A stretch of 18,190 nt of DNA from an uncultured Clostridia bacterium (GCA_947624925.1 CANQMG010000023.1:1-18190), one strand, 5' to 3'. Positions 1 through 7,115 are shown, numbered from the stretch's first letter. Numbers and translations: made by a program. Notes: generated by a model not told the origin, from the letters alone.

Positions 1-93
1 ACCTGTATATTTATCAGTATTTTTAAGAAATAGGATTTTTTAAATCCATTTAGATTTTGAGTCGTGTGCGTCTGCCAGTTCCGCCACATCGGC
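1..93 (-). tRNA. tRNA-Leu (CAA), 5' half clear, 3' side aberrant and cut by window edge
   Basis: Read on the minus strand from 93, the sequence is a typical bacterial tRNA-Leu 5' half: acceptor strand GCCGATG, T8-G9, a leucine D-arm (GGCGGAACTGGCAGACGC) and an anticodon arm CACGA-CTCAAAA whose loop gives anticodon CAA. After the loop only TC continues the expected anticodon stem (TCGTG would pair with CACGA); the sequence then turns AT-rich. The last six bases at the window edge, ACAGGT, could open a T-stem, but about 48 nt separate the anticodon loop from them, against roughly 18-20 nt in a normal class II tRNA. The 3' acceptor strand lies outside the window. A perfect 5-bp hairpin (GGATT/AATCC) sits in the extra segment and could be a variable arm. 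The gene has its own promoter (112-140). Identity of the 5' half is secure; whether the gene is intact, has an oversized variable region, an intron, or is truncated cannot be decided here. Confidence 0.65.
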
Positions 94-100
94 ATTTATC

Positions 101-122
101 TGTGCTAATATATATTAGCACA
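101..122. repeat. 22-bp perfect palindrome between mutS and tRNA-Leu
   Basis: TGTGCTAATAT is followed directly by its exact reverse complement, with no spacer. Eight T follow on the plus strand (123-130), so as a hairpin it would look like an intrinsic terminator for plus-strand transcripts only, yet no plus-strand gene leads into it. On the minus strand the T-run is absent. The palindrome contains the -10 box of the tRNA promoter, so an operator role is also possible. The symmetry is seen; the function is inferred. Confidence 0.6.
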
Positions 123-140
123 TTTTTTTTATATTGTCTA
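112..140 (-). promoter_or_regulatory. Predicted promoter of tRNA-Leu
   Basis: On the minus strand TAGACA (135-140) lies 17 bp upstream of TAATAT (112-117), and TG precedes the -10 box by one base (TGCTAATAT), an extended -10. The start site would be near 105, leaving a precursor leader of about 12 nt before the mature tRNA. The -10 box lies inside the palindrome at 101-122. Confidence 0.55.
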
Positions 141-156
141 TGCTTTATTTTAATTT

Positions 157-2769
157 TTATGATGCACTTTCTTTCAATTTTACTAATATATTTAATGCAT
201 CTATTGGCGTTAGCTCATTTATATTTATTTTATCGAGTTCATGTGCTATATCTGCTAATTTATAATTATACATATCTAGCTGACCATTAACAATCTTTTT
301 ATTTTCTTTTTCTTGTTTTTTATTATTTAAAATGCTTTTTCTTTCTAGTGTTTTTAATATTTCATTTGCACTTTTTACAACATCTGCTGGAACTCCTGCA
401 AGTTTTGCTACATGTATTCCATAACTTTCATCTGTTCCACCTTTTACTATTTTTCTTAAAAAGATTATATCTTCTCCTCTTTCTTTTACAGCAATTGAAT
501 AGTTTTTTATTCCTTCTACTTTATTTTCTAGCTCTGTTAGTTCGTGATAGTGTGTTGCAAATAATGTTTTCGCCCCACATTTATTTATGTCTGATATATA
601 TTCCGCTACAGCCCATGCAATAGAAAGTCCATCATATGTTGATGTTCCTCTACCAATTTCGTCTAATATAATTAAACTATTACTTGTAGCATCTTTTAAT
701 ATATTAGCAACTTCCATCATTTCTACCATAAATGTACTTTGCCCCATACTTAAATCATCTGATGCACCAACTCTTGTAAAAATTTTATCTACAACACCAA
801 TTTTTGCATATTCAGCAGGAACAAAACTTCCAACTTGTGACATAAGTGTTATTAATGCTACTTGTCTCATATATGTTGATTTTCCTGCCATATTAGGGCC
901 AGTAATTATAGATAATCTATCTTCTTTTTTATTTAAATATGTATCATTCGCTATAAAACTTCCCGCTTTAAGCATTTTCTCAATAACTGGATGTCTTCCA
1001 GATTTTATATTGATTTCTCCACTATTATCTACTATAGGCATAGTATAGTTTAAATCTATTGCAACTGTTGCAAATGAAGATAATACATCTAAAGTAGCAA
1101 TAATATTAGCTGATTTTTGTATTCTTTTTATCTGACTTGATATCTTATTTCTAACTTCTAGAAATACATTATATTCTAAATCTATTAATTTTTCTTCTGC
1201 CCCTAATGTTTCTTCTTCTAATTTTTTTAATTCTTCTGTAATATATCTTTCACAATTTGTAAGAGTCTGTTTTCTAATAAATCTATCTGGAACTTGACCC
1301 AAATACGATTTAGTAACTTCTATAAAGTATCCAAATACTTTGTTAAATCCTACTTTTAAATTCTTAATTCCTGTTTGTTGTCTTTCCTTTGCTTCTAATT
1401 CTATAATCCACTTTTTACCATCTGTAGATACATTTCTTAATCTATCTACTTGTTCATTATATCCTAATTTTATTATTCCACCATCTTTTACAGATATAGG
1501 TGGTTCATCTACTATTGACGAATTAATAAGTTCATAAATATCTGTTAATTCATCTAAATTTGTATATAAATTTTTTAACATACTAGAATTAGTATTAGAT
1601 AAAATTTTCTTTAATTTTGGTAATTGTTCAATTGAATTTTTTAATGATATCATATCTCTTCCATTAGCATTACCATAAGATATTTTTCCAATCAATCTTT
1701 CAATATCATAAACTCTTTTTAGATTTTCTATAATATCTCCTCTTAAAATAACACCATCTTTTAATTCCTTTACTGAATCTAATCTAGAGTTAATTTCATT
1801 TACATCTATTAAAGGTTCATTTAACCATCTTCTTAAAAGTCTTCCTCCCATTGATGTTGATGTCTTATCTAATACCCATAAAAGAGTACCTTTTTTAGAT
1901 TTATCTCTCATTTTTTCAGTTATTTCTAAATTTCTTCTAGTATTTATATCTAATGACATATACCTAGTTGTATTATATATTATAATTTTATTTATATGTT
2001 TTAGTTCAATTTTTTGAGTTTCATTAAGATAATTTATTAACCCATTTATAGCAAAAATACTAAAAAGGTTTTCATCTATATTTTGAATAGGTTTGTCGCT
2101 ATCAGAAATTAAATTATATTTACTACTTATTCCCTCATAGCCTTGTTCAAATAATTCTTCAGATAATTTTGAAACATATACCTTAAATCTATCTGATATA
2201 GCTTGTATCTCCTCATTAGACATATACATTGTTTCATTTACAATTATTTCTGCAGGATTATATCTAGATATTTCATCTAATAATTTTGAAAAATTATTAT
2301 TCTCTTTAATTTGAGTAGCATAAAAATCACCTGTTGAAATATCGCAAACTGAAACGCCAAAAAATAAACCTTTTTTATATATAGACATAATATAATTATT
2401 TTTCTTTTCATCTAATAGATTACTTTCTATTACAGTTCCTGGTGTTACAACTCTTATAACATCTCTTTTAACAATTCCCTTAGCTAGCTTTGGATCTTCT
2501 AGCTGCTCACATATTGCAACTTTATATCCTTTTTCAATAAGCTTAGCTATATATACATCTGCAGCGTGAAAAGGAACTCCACACATTGGAGCTCTTTCTT
2601 CTTGTCCACAATCTCTTCCAGTTAAAGTAATTTCTAGTTCTCTTGAAGCTGTTATTGCATCATCAAAAAACATTTCATAGAAATCACCTAATCTATAAAA
2701 TACAATAGCATCATTATATTCTTTTTTTATTTCCATATAGTGTTGCATCATAGGTGAAAATTCTGCCAT
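157..2769 (-). CDS. mutS: DNA mismatch repair ATPase MutS
   Basis: MutS binds base mismatches and small loops as a dimer and uses ATP to recruit MutL in mismatch repair. The 870-residue protein has the usual length. The N-terminal mismatch-recognition domain shows the conserved Phe-x-Glu at residues 30-32 (GDFYEMF). The ATPase domain has Walker A GPNMAGKST from about residue 624, then Walker B LIILDEIGRGTSTYDG with the signature loop, and a helix-turn-helix dimer region after it. An in-frame ATG 33 bases upstream would lie inside miaB and lacks a ribosome site; the chosen ATG has AAAAGGAGG eight bases before it and begins MAEFSPMMQHY as in other MutS proteins. It starts 2 bases after the miaB stop, so the two are co-transcribed. 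The usual partner mutL is not downstream here; a tRNA gene follows. Confidence 0.98.
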   Translation of the reverse strand: MAEFSPMMQHYMEIKKEYNDAIVFYRLGDFYEMFFDDAITASRELEITLTGRDCGQEERAPMCGVPFHAADVYIAKLIEKGYKVAICEQLEDPKLAKGIVKRDVIRVVTPGTVIESNLLDEKKNNYIMSIYKKGLFFGVSVCDISTGDFYATQIKENNNFSKLLDEISRYNPAEIIVNETMYMSNEEIQAISDRFKVYVSKLSEELFEQGYEGISSKYNLISDSDKPIQNIDENLFSIFAINGLINYLNETQKIELKHINKIIIYNTTRYMSLDINTRRNLEITEKMRDKSKKGTLLWVLDKTSTSMGGRLLRRWLNEPLIDVNEINSRLDSVKELKDGVILRGDIIENLKRVYDIERLIGKISYGNANGRDMISLKNSIEQLPKLKKILSNTNSSMLKNLYTNLDELTDIYELINSSIVDEPPISVKDGGIIKLGYNEQVDRLRNVSTDGKKWIIELEAKERQQTGIKNLKVGFNKVFGYFIEVTKSYLGQVPDRFIRKQTLTNCERYITEELKKLEEETLGAEEKLIDLEYNVFLEVRNKISSQIKRIQKSANIIATLDVLSSFATVAIDLNYTMPIVDNSGEINIKSGRHPVIEKMLKAGSFIANDTYLNKKEDRLSIITGPNMAGKSTYMRQVALITLMSQVGSFVPAEYAKIGVVDKIFTRVGASDDLSMGQSTFMVEMMEVANILKDATSNSLIILDEIGRGTSTYDGLSIAWAVAEYISDINKCGAKTLFATHYHELTELENKVEGIKNYSIAVKERGEDIIFLRKIVKGGTDESYGIHVAKLAGVPADVVKSANEILKTLERKSILNNKKQEKENKKIVNGQLDMYNYKLADIAHELDKININELTPIDALNILVKLKESAS

Positions 2770-2771
2770 AA

Positions 2772-4160
2772 TTAGCGTCCTCCTTTTAAATACCACATAC
2801 AATCTTCTATTATTTTTACATCTATTATTTTATTTATATATTTTTCATCTGCATCTAATACAACAACTTTGTTAGTTTCTGTCCTTCCAGTTAACATTTT
2901 TTCGTTGTTTTTACTTTTTCCTTCTATTAATACTTTTTGAATAGTATTAATATATTTTTTGTTATTTTCTGGAATCTGGCTTTCTACTAAAGTTTTTAAT
3001 TTATCAAATCTCTTATGTTTAATTTCTTCTGGTATTTGATTTAACATTTTATCTGCAGATGTTCCAATTCTTCTTGAATATATAAACATATAAACTTGCT
3101 CAAATTTAACCTTTTCTACAACATCTAAGGTTTCCTCAAAATCTTCTTGTGTTTCTCCTGGAAAACCAACTATTATATCTGTGCTAAATGTAACATATGG
3201 TATTTTATTTTTTATTTTATTAACTAAATTTAAATATGATTCTTTTGTATATTTTCTATTCATATTCTTTAAAACATTAGTACTTCCTGATTGTAATGGT
3301 AAATGTATTATTTTACATACCTTATCACAATCCTTTATTGCATCTATAACATCATCTGTAAAATCTTTTGGATGTGGTGATATAAATCTAATTCTTTCAA
3401 TGCCTTCTATTTTATTAATATCTCTTAACAAGTTTGCAAAACCATATTGTATACTTTTATCTTTTTTTCTTTCAGCATTCATATATGAATTTACATTTTG
3501 ACCTAATAACGTTATTTCTTTATAACCATCTTTTGCTAATTTAGTTACTTCTTCTATAATATCTTCTGGTCTTCTACTTCTTTCTCGTCCTCTTACATAT
3601 GGTACTATACAATATGAACAAAAATTATCACATCCATACATAATGGTTACTGATGCTTTTACAGTATCGTTCCTACTAATAGGTAAGCCTTCATATACTT
3701 TTCCATCAATATCTATAACATCATTTATCTTAATACTATTTAATATGACTTTATATAAATCTTCTGGCAATTTATGAAGTGTATGAGTTCCAAATATAAT
3801 ATCTACATATGGATAACTCTTTTTTATTTTTTCAATTATATGTTTTTGTTGCATCATACAACCACATATTGCAATTATAGTATTTTTTTTCTCTTTTATT
3901 TTTTTTGCTTCACCTAATTTTCCAAATAGTTTATCTTCTGCATTTTCTCTTATACAACAAGTATTAAATACAATAAGGCTTGCTTCTTCCATTTTGTCTA
4001 TTTTATTGTATCCCATATCTTCTAGCATTCCAGAAATTTTTTCTGAATCATTTTCATTTAGCTGACAGCCCATAGTTAATATATAATATTTATTTTCTTT
4101 ATTATTTAATTCTTTTATTTTATTTATATATTTTTTTTGTAAATTAATCTCTTCTTCCAA
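2772..4160 (-). CDS. miaB: tRNA-2-methylthio-N6-isopentenyladenosine synthase MiaB
   Basis: MiaB is a radical-SAM methylthiotransferase that adds a methylthio group to i6A37 in tRNAs reading UNN codons, using two [4Fe-4S] clusters. With a TTG start the protein has 462 residues. The N-terminal UPF0004 domain carries cluster cysteines at about 32 (GCQLNENDSE), 68 (NTCCIREN) and 101 (CGCMMQQ). The radical-SAM triad CxxxCxxC is at 177, 181 and 184 (YGCDNFCSYCIVPYVRGRERSR), and a C-terminal TRAM domain follows. The TTG at 4158-4160 is preceded by GGGAGG at eight bases. An in-frame ATG at 4196 lacks a ribosome site and lies upstream of the start site expected from the promoter at 4187-4215, so it is rejected. 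It is followed by mutS with a 2-nt gap. Confidence 0.96.
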   Translation of the reverse strand: MEEEINLQKKYINKIKELNNKENKYYILTMGCQLNENDSEKISGMLEDMGYNKIDKMEEASLIVFNTCCIRENAEDKLFGKLGEAKKIKEKKNTIIAICGCMMQQKHIIEKIKKSYPYVDIIFGTHTLHKLPEDLYKVILNSIKINDVIDIDGKVYEGLPISRNDTVKASVTIMYGCDNFCSYCIVPYVRGRERSRRPEDIIEEVTKLAKDGYKEITLLGQNVNSYMNAERKKDKSIQYGFANLLRDINKIEGIERIRFISPHPKDFTDDVIDAIKDCDKVCKIIHLPLQSGSTNVLKNMNRKYTKESYLNLVNKIKNKIPYVTFSTDIIVGFPGETQEDFEETLDVVEKVKFEQVYMFIYSRRIGTSADKMLNQIPEEIKHKRFDKLKTLVESQIPENNKKYINTIQKVLIEGKSKNNEKMLTGRTETNKVVVLDADEKYINKIIDVKIIEDCMWYLKGGR

Positions 4161-4186
4161 GGATAAAACCTCCCATTTTACGACTA

Positions 4187-4215
4187 ATTTTACCATATTT
4201 TAAAATAAAAATCAA
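4187..4215 (-). promoter_or_regulatory. Predicted promoter of miaB-mutS
   Basis: TTGATT (4210-4215) and TAAAAT (4187-4192) are separated by exactly 17 bp, with TGG directly before the -10 box (extended -10). The -35 box abuts the T-run of the rpmE terminator. A start site near 4180 gives a leader of about 20 nt containing GGGAGG before the TTG start of miaB. Confidence 0.65.
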
Positions 4216-4241
4216 CAAAAAAGAAGAGATTAAATCTCTTC
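4216..4241 (-). terminator. Rho-independent terminator of rpmE
   Basis: On the minus strand an 8-bp stem GAAGAGAT/ATCTCTTC with a 3-nt loop is followed by TTTTTT. It sits about 50 nt after the rpmE stop and directly before the miaB promoter, separating the two transcription units. Confidence 0.75.
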
Positions 4242-4288
4242 CTTTATTATAATTACCAGAAAATATATACAAATTGTTATTATGTGAC

Positions 4289-4489
4289 TTACTGTATTCC
4301 ATATTTTTTCTTGAATCTATCTGCTCTACCACCTGTTGTATTATGTTTTAAGTTTCCTGTCCAATATGGATGGCATTTAGAACAAACATCAACTTTCATA
4401 TCCTTTTTTGTTGAACTTGTATGTAACACATTTCCACATGCACATGTTATAGTTGTTTCACTAAATTCTGGATGTAATCCTTCTTTCAT
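4289..4489 (-). CDS. rpmE: 50S ribosomal protein L31, zinc-binding type
   Basis: L31 is a small protein of the large ribosomal subunit that bridges to the 30S head. The 66-residue protein shows the zinc ribbon of the C+ type: Cys16-x-Cys18 and Cys36-x-x-Cys39 (CSKCHPYWTG). It ends in the family signature GGRADRFKKKYGIQ. The ATG has AGAGGTG seven bases upstream. It has its own promoter (4535-4563) and a clear terminator (4216-4241), so it is probably a single-gene unit. The zinc-binding form is typically the housekeeping version; whether a zinc-free paralogue exists elsewhere cannot be seen. Confidence 0.97.
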   Translation of the reverse strand: MKEGLHPEFSETTITCACGNVLHTSSTKKDMKVDVCSKCHPYWTGNLKHNTTGGRADRFKKKYGIQ

Positions 4490-4534
4490 TTTGTCTTCAC
4501 CTCTTTCTTGATTTTATAAAAAATACTGCATATT

Positions 4535-4563
4535 ATATTAACATATTTTCTTCATTATTTCAA
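4535..4563 (-). promoter_or_regulatory. Predicted promoter of rpmE
   Basis: TTGAAA (4558-4563) and TAATAT (4535-4540) are spaced 17 bp apart. TATAAT overlaps slightly downstream at a less favourable 20-bp spacing. A start near 4528 would give a leader of about 38 nt with AGAGGTG before the rpmE ATG. Confidence 0.55.
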
Positions 4564-4566
4564 TAG

Positions 4567-4728
4567 TTATTTTTTATTTTTCTCTTTTTGTTGTTCGAGC
4601 ATATACTGTCCTGTTGCGGTTAAATCTTCTTTTAATGATGTTTTCTTTACTAATTTATTTACAATATTGAATAAACAAGCAATTATTAATATTATTAAGC
4701 CAACTTTTTTCCAATACTTAGCTATCAT
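4567..4728 (-). CDS. Small single-pass membrane protein, unknown function
   Basis: The 53-residue protein begins MIAKYWKK, has one hydrophobic segment at about residues 9-26 (GLIILIIACLFNIV), and ends in a charged tail (EQQKEKNKK). I do not recognise a family. The ATG at 4726-4728 has AAAGGAG seven bases upstream. An in-frame ATG at 4752 would fall at the transcription start and has no ribosome site. The gene has its own perfect consensus promoter (4759-4787) and lies between hit and rpmE. No terminator is visible before the rpmE promoter, so some read-through into rpmE is possible. That it is real rests on promoter, ribosome site and a plausible membrane topology, not on homology. Confidence 0.75.
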   Translation of the reverse strand: MIAKYWKKVGLIILIIACLFNIVNKLVKKTSLKEDLTATGQYMLEQQKEKNKK

Positions 4729-4758
4729 GTATATTCTCCTTTCAAACAACATAATTAT

Positions 4759-4787
4759 ATTATAACTTTTTTTTTATATTTTGTCAA
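4759..4787 (-). promoter_or_regulatory. Perfect consensus sigma-A promoter of the 53-residue membrane protein
   Basis: TTGACA (4782-4787) and TATAAT (4759-4764) are separated by exactly 17 bp, and the spacer is A-rich. Both boxes match the vegetative consensus at all six positions, the only such case in the window. The start site near 4752 leaves a leader of about 24 nt that includes AAAGGAG. Confidence 0.8.
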
Positions 4788-4838
4788 TTTTTTAAAATTT
4801 CACCGATACAATAATATTTTTAAAATTGGTTATCATTT

Positions 4839-5177
4839 TTATTTTATTGGTAATTTTTTTCCTCCCATAAGATGAAAATGTAAATGCATTACTTCTTGTC
4901 CCCCATCTTCTCCGCAATTTACAACAACTCTATATCCATTTTTATCTATATTTTGTACTTTTGCAAGTTGTTTTATAACACTATATATTTTTCCAATTAT
5001 TTTTTCATCTTCTGGCTCTATATCATTTATACAATTAATATGTTTTTTTGGAATAACAAGTATATGAACAGGTGCTTTTGGATGAATATCTTTAAACGCA
5101 ATTATTTCTTCATCTTCATATACTATACAAGATGGTATTTCTCCTTTTATAATTTTACAAAAAATACAATTTTCCAT
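4839..5177 (-). CDS. HIT-family (HinT-like) nucleotide hydrolase
   Basis: HIT-superfamily proteins hydrolyse nucleoside phosphoramidates and related AMP conjugates. The 112-residue protein has the usual length. The histidine triad HLHFHLMGG is at 98-102, with His100 as the expected nucleophile. The N-terminal CIFCKIIKGEIPS with Cys4 and Cys7 is the metal-binding start common in bacterial members. The ATG has GGAGG nine bases upstream. It follows alaS by about 108 bases with no clear promoter or terminator between them, so it may share the alaS transcript. The cellular substrate is not known from sequence. Confidence 0.95.
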   Translation of the reverse strand: MENCIFCKIIKGEIPSCIVYEDEEIIAFKDIHPKAPVHILVIPKKHINCINDIEPEDEKIIGKIYSVIKQLAKVQNIDKNGYRVVVNCGEDGGQEVMHLHFHLMGGKKLPIK

Positions 5178-5195
5178 AATTAAACTTCCTCCAAA

Positions 5196-5270
5196 TTTAT
5201 AAATTATTATTTTTTAATTTTTGCACAGAACCTGCCTTTACAAGCTCTCTACAATTTCTGATACCTAGCT
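5196..5270 (-). pseudogene. Short coding relic of unknown origin after alaS
   Basis: Between the alaS stop and the HIT gene, one minus-strand frame stays open for 24 codons and ends in TAA. It reads KLGIRNCRELVKAGSVQKLK followed by NNNL. The part AGSVQK is the same as in AlaRS residues 430-435, from an identical DNA repeat. No start codon or ribosome site belongs to it and its frame differs from that of alaS. It could be the remnant of an old alaS duplication. The pattern Cys-Arg-Glu-Leu-Val-x-Ala-Gly-Ser also loosely recalls the C-terminal tails of IS605-type TnpB proteins, but this is a weak resemblance. This is offered as a possible relic only. Confidence 0.25.
5216..5236 (-). repeat. 21-bp direct repeat, copy downstream of alaS
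   Basis: This 21-bp segment is identical to 5743-5763 inside alaS. On the minus strand both copies can be read as the codons for Ala-Gly-Ser-Val-Gln-Lys. It lies between the alaS stop and the HIT gene. Confidence 0.85.
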
Positions 5271-5285
5271 TTTAACATCTAATTT

Positions 5286-7049
5286 CTAAATCAACACTGC
5301 TTTTATTCTTCTTATTCCTGATGATGATGCCTCTTCTTTTTTTATTTTGAATGTTCCTAATTGATTAGTATTCGTTACGTGTGGTCCACCACAAAGTTCC
5401 TTTGAAATATCACCTATAAAGTACACAGTAACAATATCTCCATATTTTTCTATAAACATTGCTTCTGCTCCTATTTTTAAAGCTTCTTCTTTTGACATTT
5501 CTTTTTTTGTTACAGGAATAGCATCAGCAATCCATTTATTAACTAAATCTTCTGTTTGCTTTATTTCTTCTGGTGTCATTTTGTGGTCACATGGGAAATC
5601 AAACCTCATTCTTTCTTCTGTTATATTACTTCCCTTTTGATGAACATTTGGTCCAATAACAATTTTTAAAGCTGCATTTAGCAAATGAGTAGCAGTATGA
5701 TATTTTATATTCATCTCACTATTACTTGCTAAACCACCTTTAAATTTTTGCACAGAACCTGCCCTTGATTTTTCTTGATGTTCTTTAAATTTTTCATTAA
5801 ATCCTTGTACATCTACTGTTTTGTTTTGTTCTTTTGCAAGTTCTATTGTAAGCTCTATTGGAAATCCATAGGTATCATATAGTTTAAACGCAACATCTTT
5901 ATCTATAACTGTTTCATCAGAAGCTTGTACTAATTTTTCAAATTCTTTCAAACCTTTTTCAAGTGTTTTACTAAATCTATTTTTTTCATCTTTTAATACT
6001 TGTAATATTACTTGTTCATTTTTTTCAAGTTCATTATATATATTCTTATATTTATCAATTACTATTTTAGCTAAACTTGTTTCCCACTCGCTGTTTAAAT
6101 CAATATTTAATTTTCTTGCATATCTAATTGCTCTTCTTATTAGTCTTCTTAGAATATATCCTTGATCTGTATTAGATGGCTTAATACCAGCATTATCTCC
6201 TGCAATAAATACGCTTGTTCTTATATGATCTGCAACAATTCTCATTGCCTCTTCATTGCCTTCATATGGAAGATTTGATAGTTTTTCAATTTCTTCTATA
6301 ATTTCTTTCCATAAACTTGATTTATAGTTATCTGTAACGCCTTCTAGAATTGCTACTACTCTTTCAAGTCCCATTCCTGTATCAACGTTTTTATTTTTTA
6401 AATTAGTAAATGTACCATTTTCTTCGTGATTATATTGCATAAAAACATTATTCCATATCTCTACCCATCTATCATCCTCAGGATCAAATTTTTTAGGAAT
6501 TTCTTCATTACTTCTAAAATAAAAAATTTCTGTATCTGGTCCACATGGTCCTAAATTTTCTATATTTGGCCACCAATTACTATCTTCTCCTAAATATGCA
6601 ATTCTTTCTTCAGGAATGCCTAATTTCATCCATATAGATGCACTTTGGCTATCTTGTGGAACCAAATTGTTACCTTTAAATACAGTAATTGCTAATCTTT
6701 CTATTGGTATTTCCAATTTTTTAGTTAAAAAATCAAAGCTATATTTTATTGCTTCTTCTTTAAAATAATCTCCTAAGCTCCAGTTTCCTAACATCTCAAA
6801 AAAAGTATGATGTGTTTTATCTCCTACTTCATCTAAGTCTGTTAATCTTACGCATTTTTGAACATCTGCAAGTCTTGTCCCAGCTGGATGTTTTTCTCCT
6901 TTTAAATAAGGCACCAATGGTTGCATACCTGCTGTATTAAATAAACATGTTGGATCATTTTCTGGAACTATTGGTGCACTTGGAATTATTGCATGTGAAT
7001 TTTCTTTAAAAAAATCTAAAAACTTTTCTCTTAAATCAATTGTTTTCAT
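5286..7049 (-). CDS. alaS: Alanyl-tRNA synthetase, short form lacking the C-Ala domain
   Basis: AlaRS charges tRNA-Ala and hydrolyses Ser- and Gly-tRNA-Ala. The catalytic class II core fills the N-terminal part: HHTFFEMLGNWSLGDYF at 80-96, GPCGPDTE at 167-174 and GMGLERV at 225-231. A tRNA-recognition helical region follows. The editing domain has the zinc site His451/His455 (HTATH) and Cys553/His557 (CGGPH). The protein ends at residue 587 right after IRRIKAVLI, whereas the usual bacterial enzyme is about 870 residues and continues into DHHA1/C-Ala. The end looks natural, as the reading frame downstream holds no homologous continuation. The ATG has GGAGG ten bases upstream and a promoter at 7079-7107, with a leader too short for a T-box. 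A full-length alaS elsewhere in the genome cannot be excluded. Confidence 0.95.
   Translation of the reverse strand: MKTIDLREKFLDFFKENSHAIIPSAPIVPENDPTCLFNTAGMQPLVPYLKGEKHPAGTRLADVQKCVRLTDLDEVGDKTHHTFFEMLGNWSLGDYFKEEAIKYSFDFLTKKLEIPIERLAITVFKGNNLVPQDSQSASIWMKLGIPEERIAYLGEDSNWWPNIENLGPCGPDTEIFYFRSNEEIPKKFDPEDDRWVEIWNNVFMQYNHEENGTFTNLKNKNVDTGMGLERVVAILEGVTDNYKSSLWKEIIEEIEKLSNLPYEGNEEAMRIVADHIRTSVFIAGDNAGIKPSNTDQGYILRRLIRRAIRYARKLNIDLNSEWETSLAKIVIDKYKNIYNELEKNEQVILQVLKDEKNRFSKTLEKGLKEFEKLVQASDETVIDKDVAFKLYDTYGFPIELTIELAKEQNKTVDVQGFNEKFKEHQEKSRAGSVQKFKGGLASNSEMNIKYHTATHLLNAALKIVIGPNVHQKGSNITEERMRFDFPCDHKMTPEEIKQTEDLVNKWIADAIPVTKKEMSKEEALKIGAEAMFIEKYGDIVTVYFIGDISKELCGGPHVTNTNQLGTFKIKKEEASSSGIRRIKAVLI
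5743..5763 (-). repeat. 21-bp direct repeat, copy inside alaS
   Basis: This copy encodes residues 430-435 plus part of 436 of AlaRS, at the linker just before the editing domain. It is identical to 5216-5236. The two copies are 527 bp apart and bracket the whole editing domain and the stop codon. Confidence 0.85.
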
Positions 7050-7078
7050 ATATGTTCATCCTCCATTTGAATAAATAA

Positions 7079-7107
7079 ATTATAATATAATAAATGTTAA
7101 AAATCAA
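7079..7107 (-). promoter_or_regulatory. Predicted promoter of alaS
   Basis: TTGATT (7102-7107) and TATAAT (7079-7084) are spaced 17 bp apart in the gap after the VTT-protein gene. A start site near 7072 gives a leader of about 22 nt. No terminator is visible between the upstream gene and this promoter. Confidence 0.7.
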
Positions 7108-7115
7108 TCTTATAT

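Noticed and set aside
1..60. Group I intron starting in the tRNA-Leu anticodon arm
   Set aside because: A P1-like pairing (AAATCT with GGATTT, ending in a U-G pair) can be drawn, but the implied splice point does not restore the anticodon stem and the intron core would lie outside the window.
587..1048. A 153-codon open frame on the plus strand inside mutS
   Set aside because: It is antisense to a fully conserved mutS, has no ribosome site, and its hydrophobic composition follows from reading AT-rich coding DNA backwards.
3181..3501. A plus-strand open frame antisense to miaB
   Set aside because: The radical-SAM protein on the other strand is conserved throughout and no start signals support the antisense frame.
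4884..5183. A plus-strand open frame covering the HIT gene
   Set aside because: It is rich in Tyr, Phe, Ile and Asn as expected from antisense reading, while the opposite strand carries a clear histidine triad protein.
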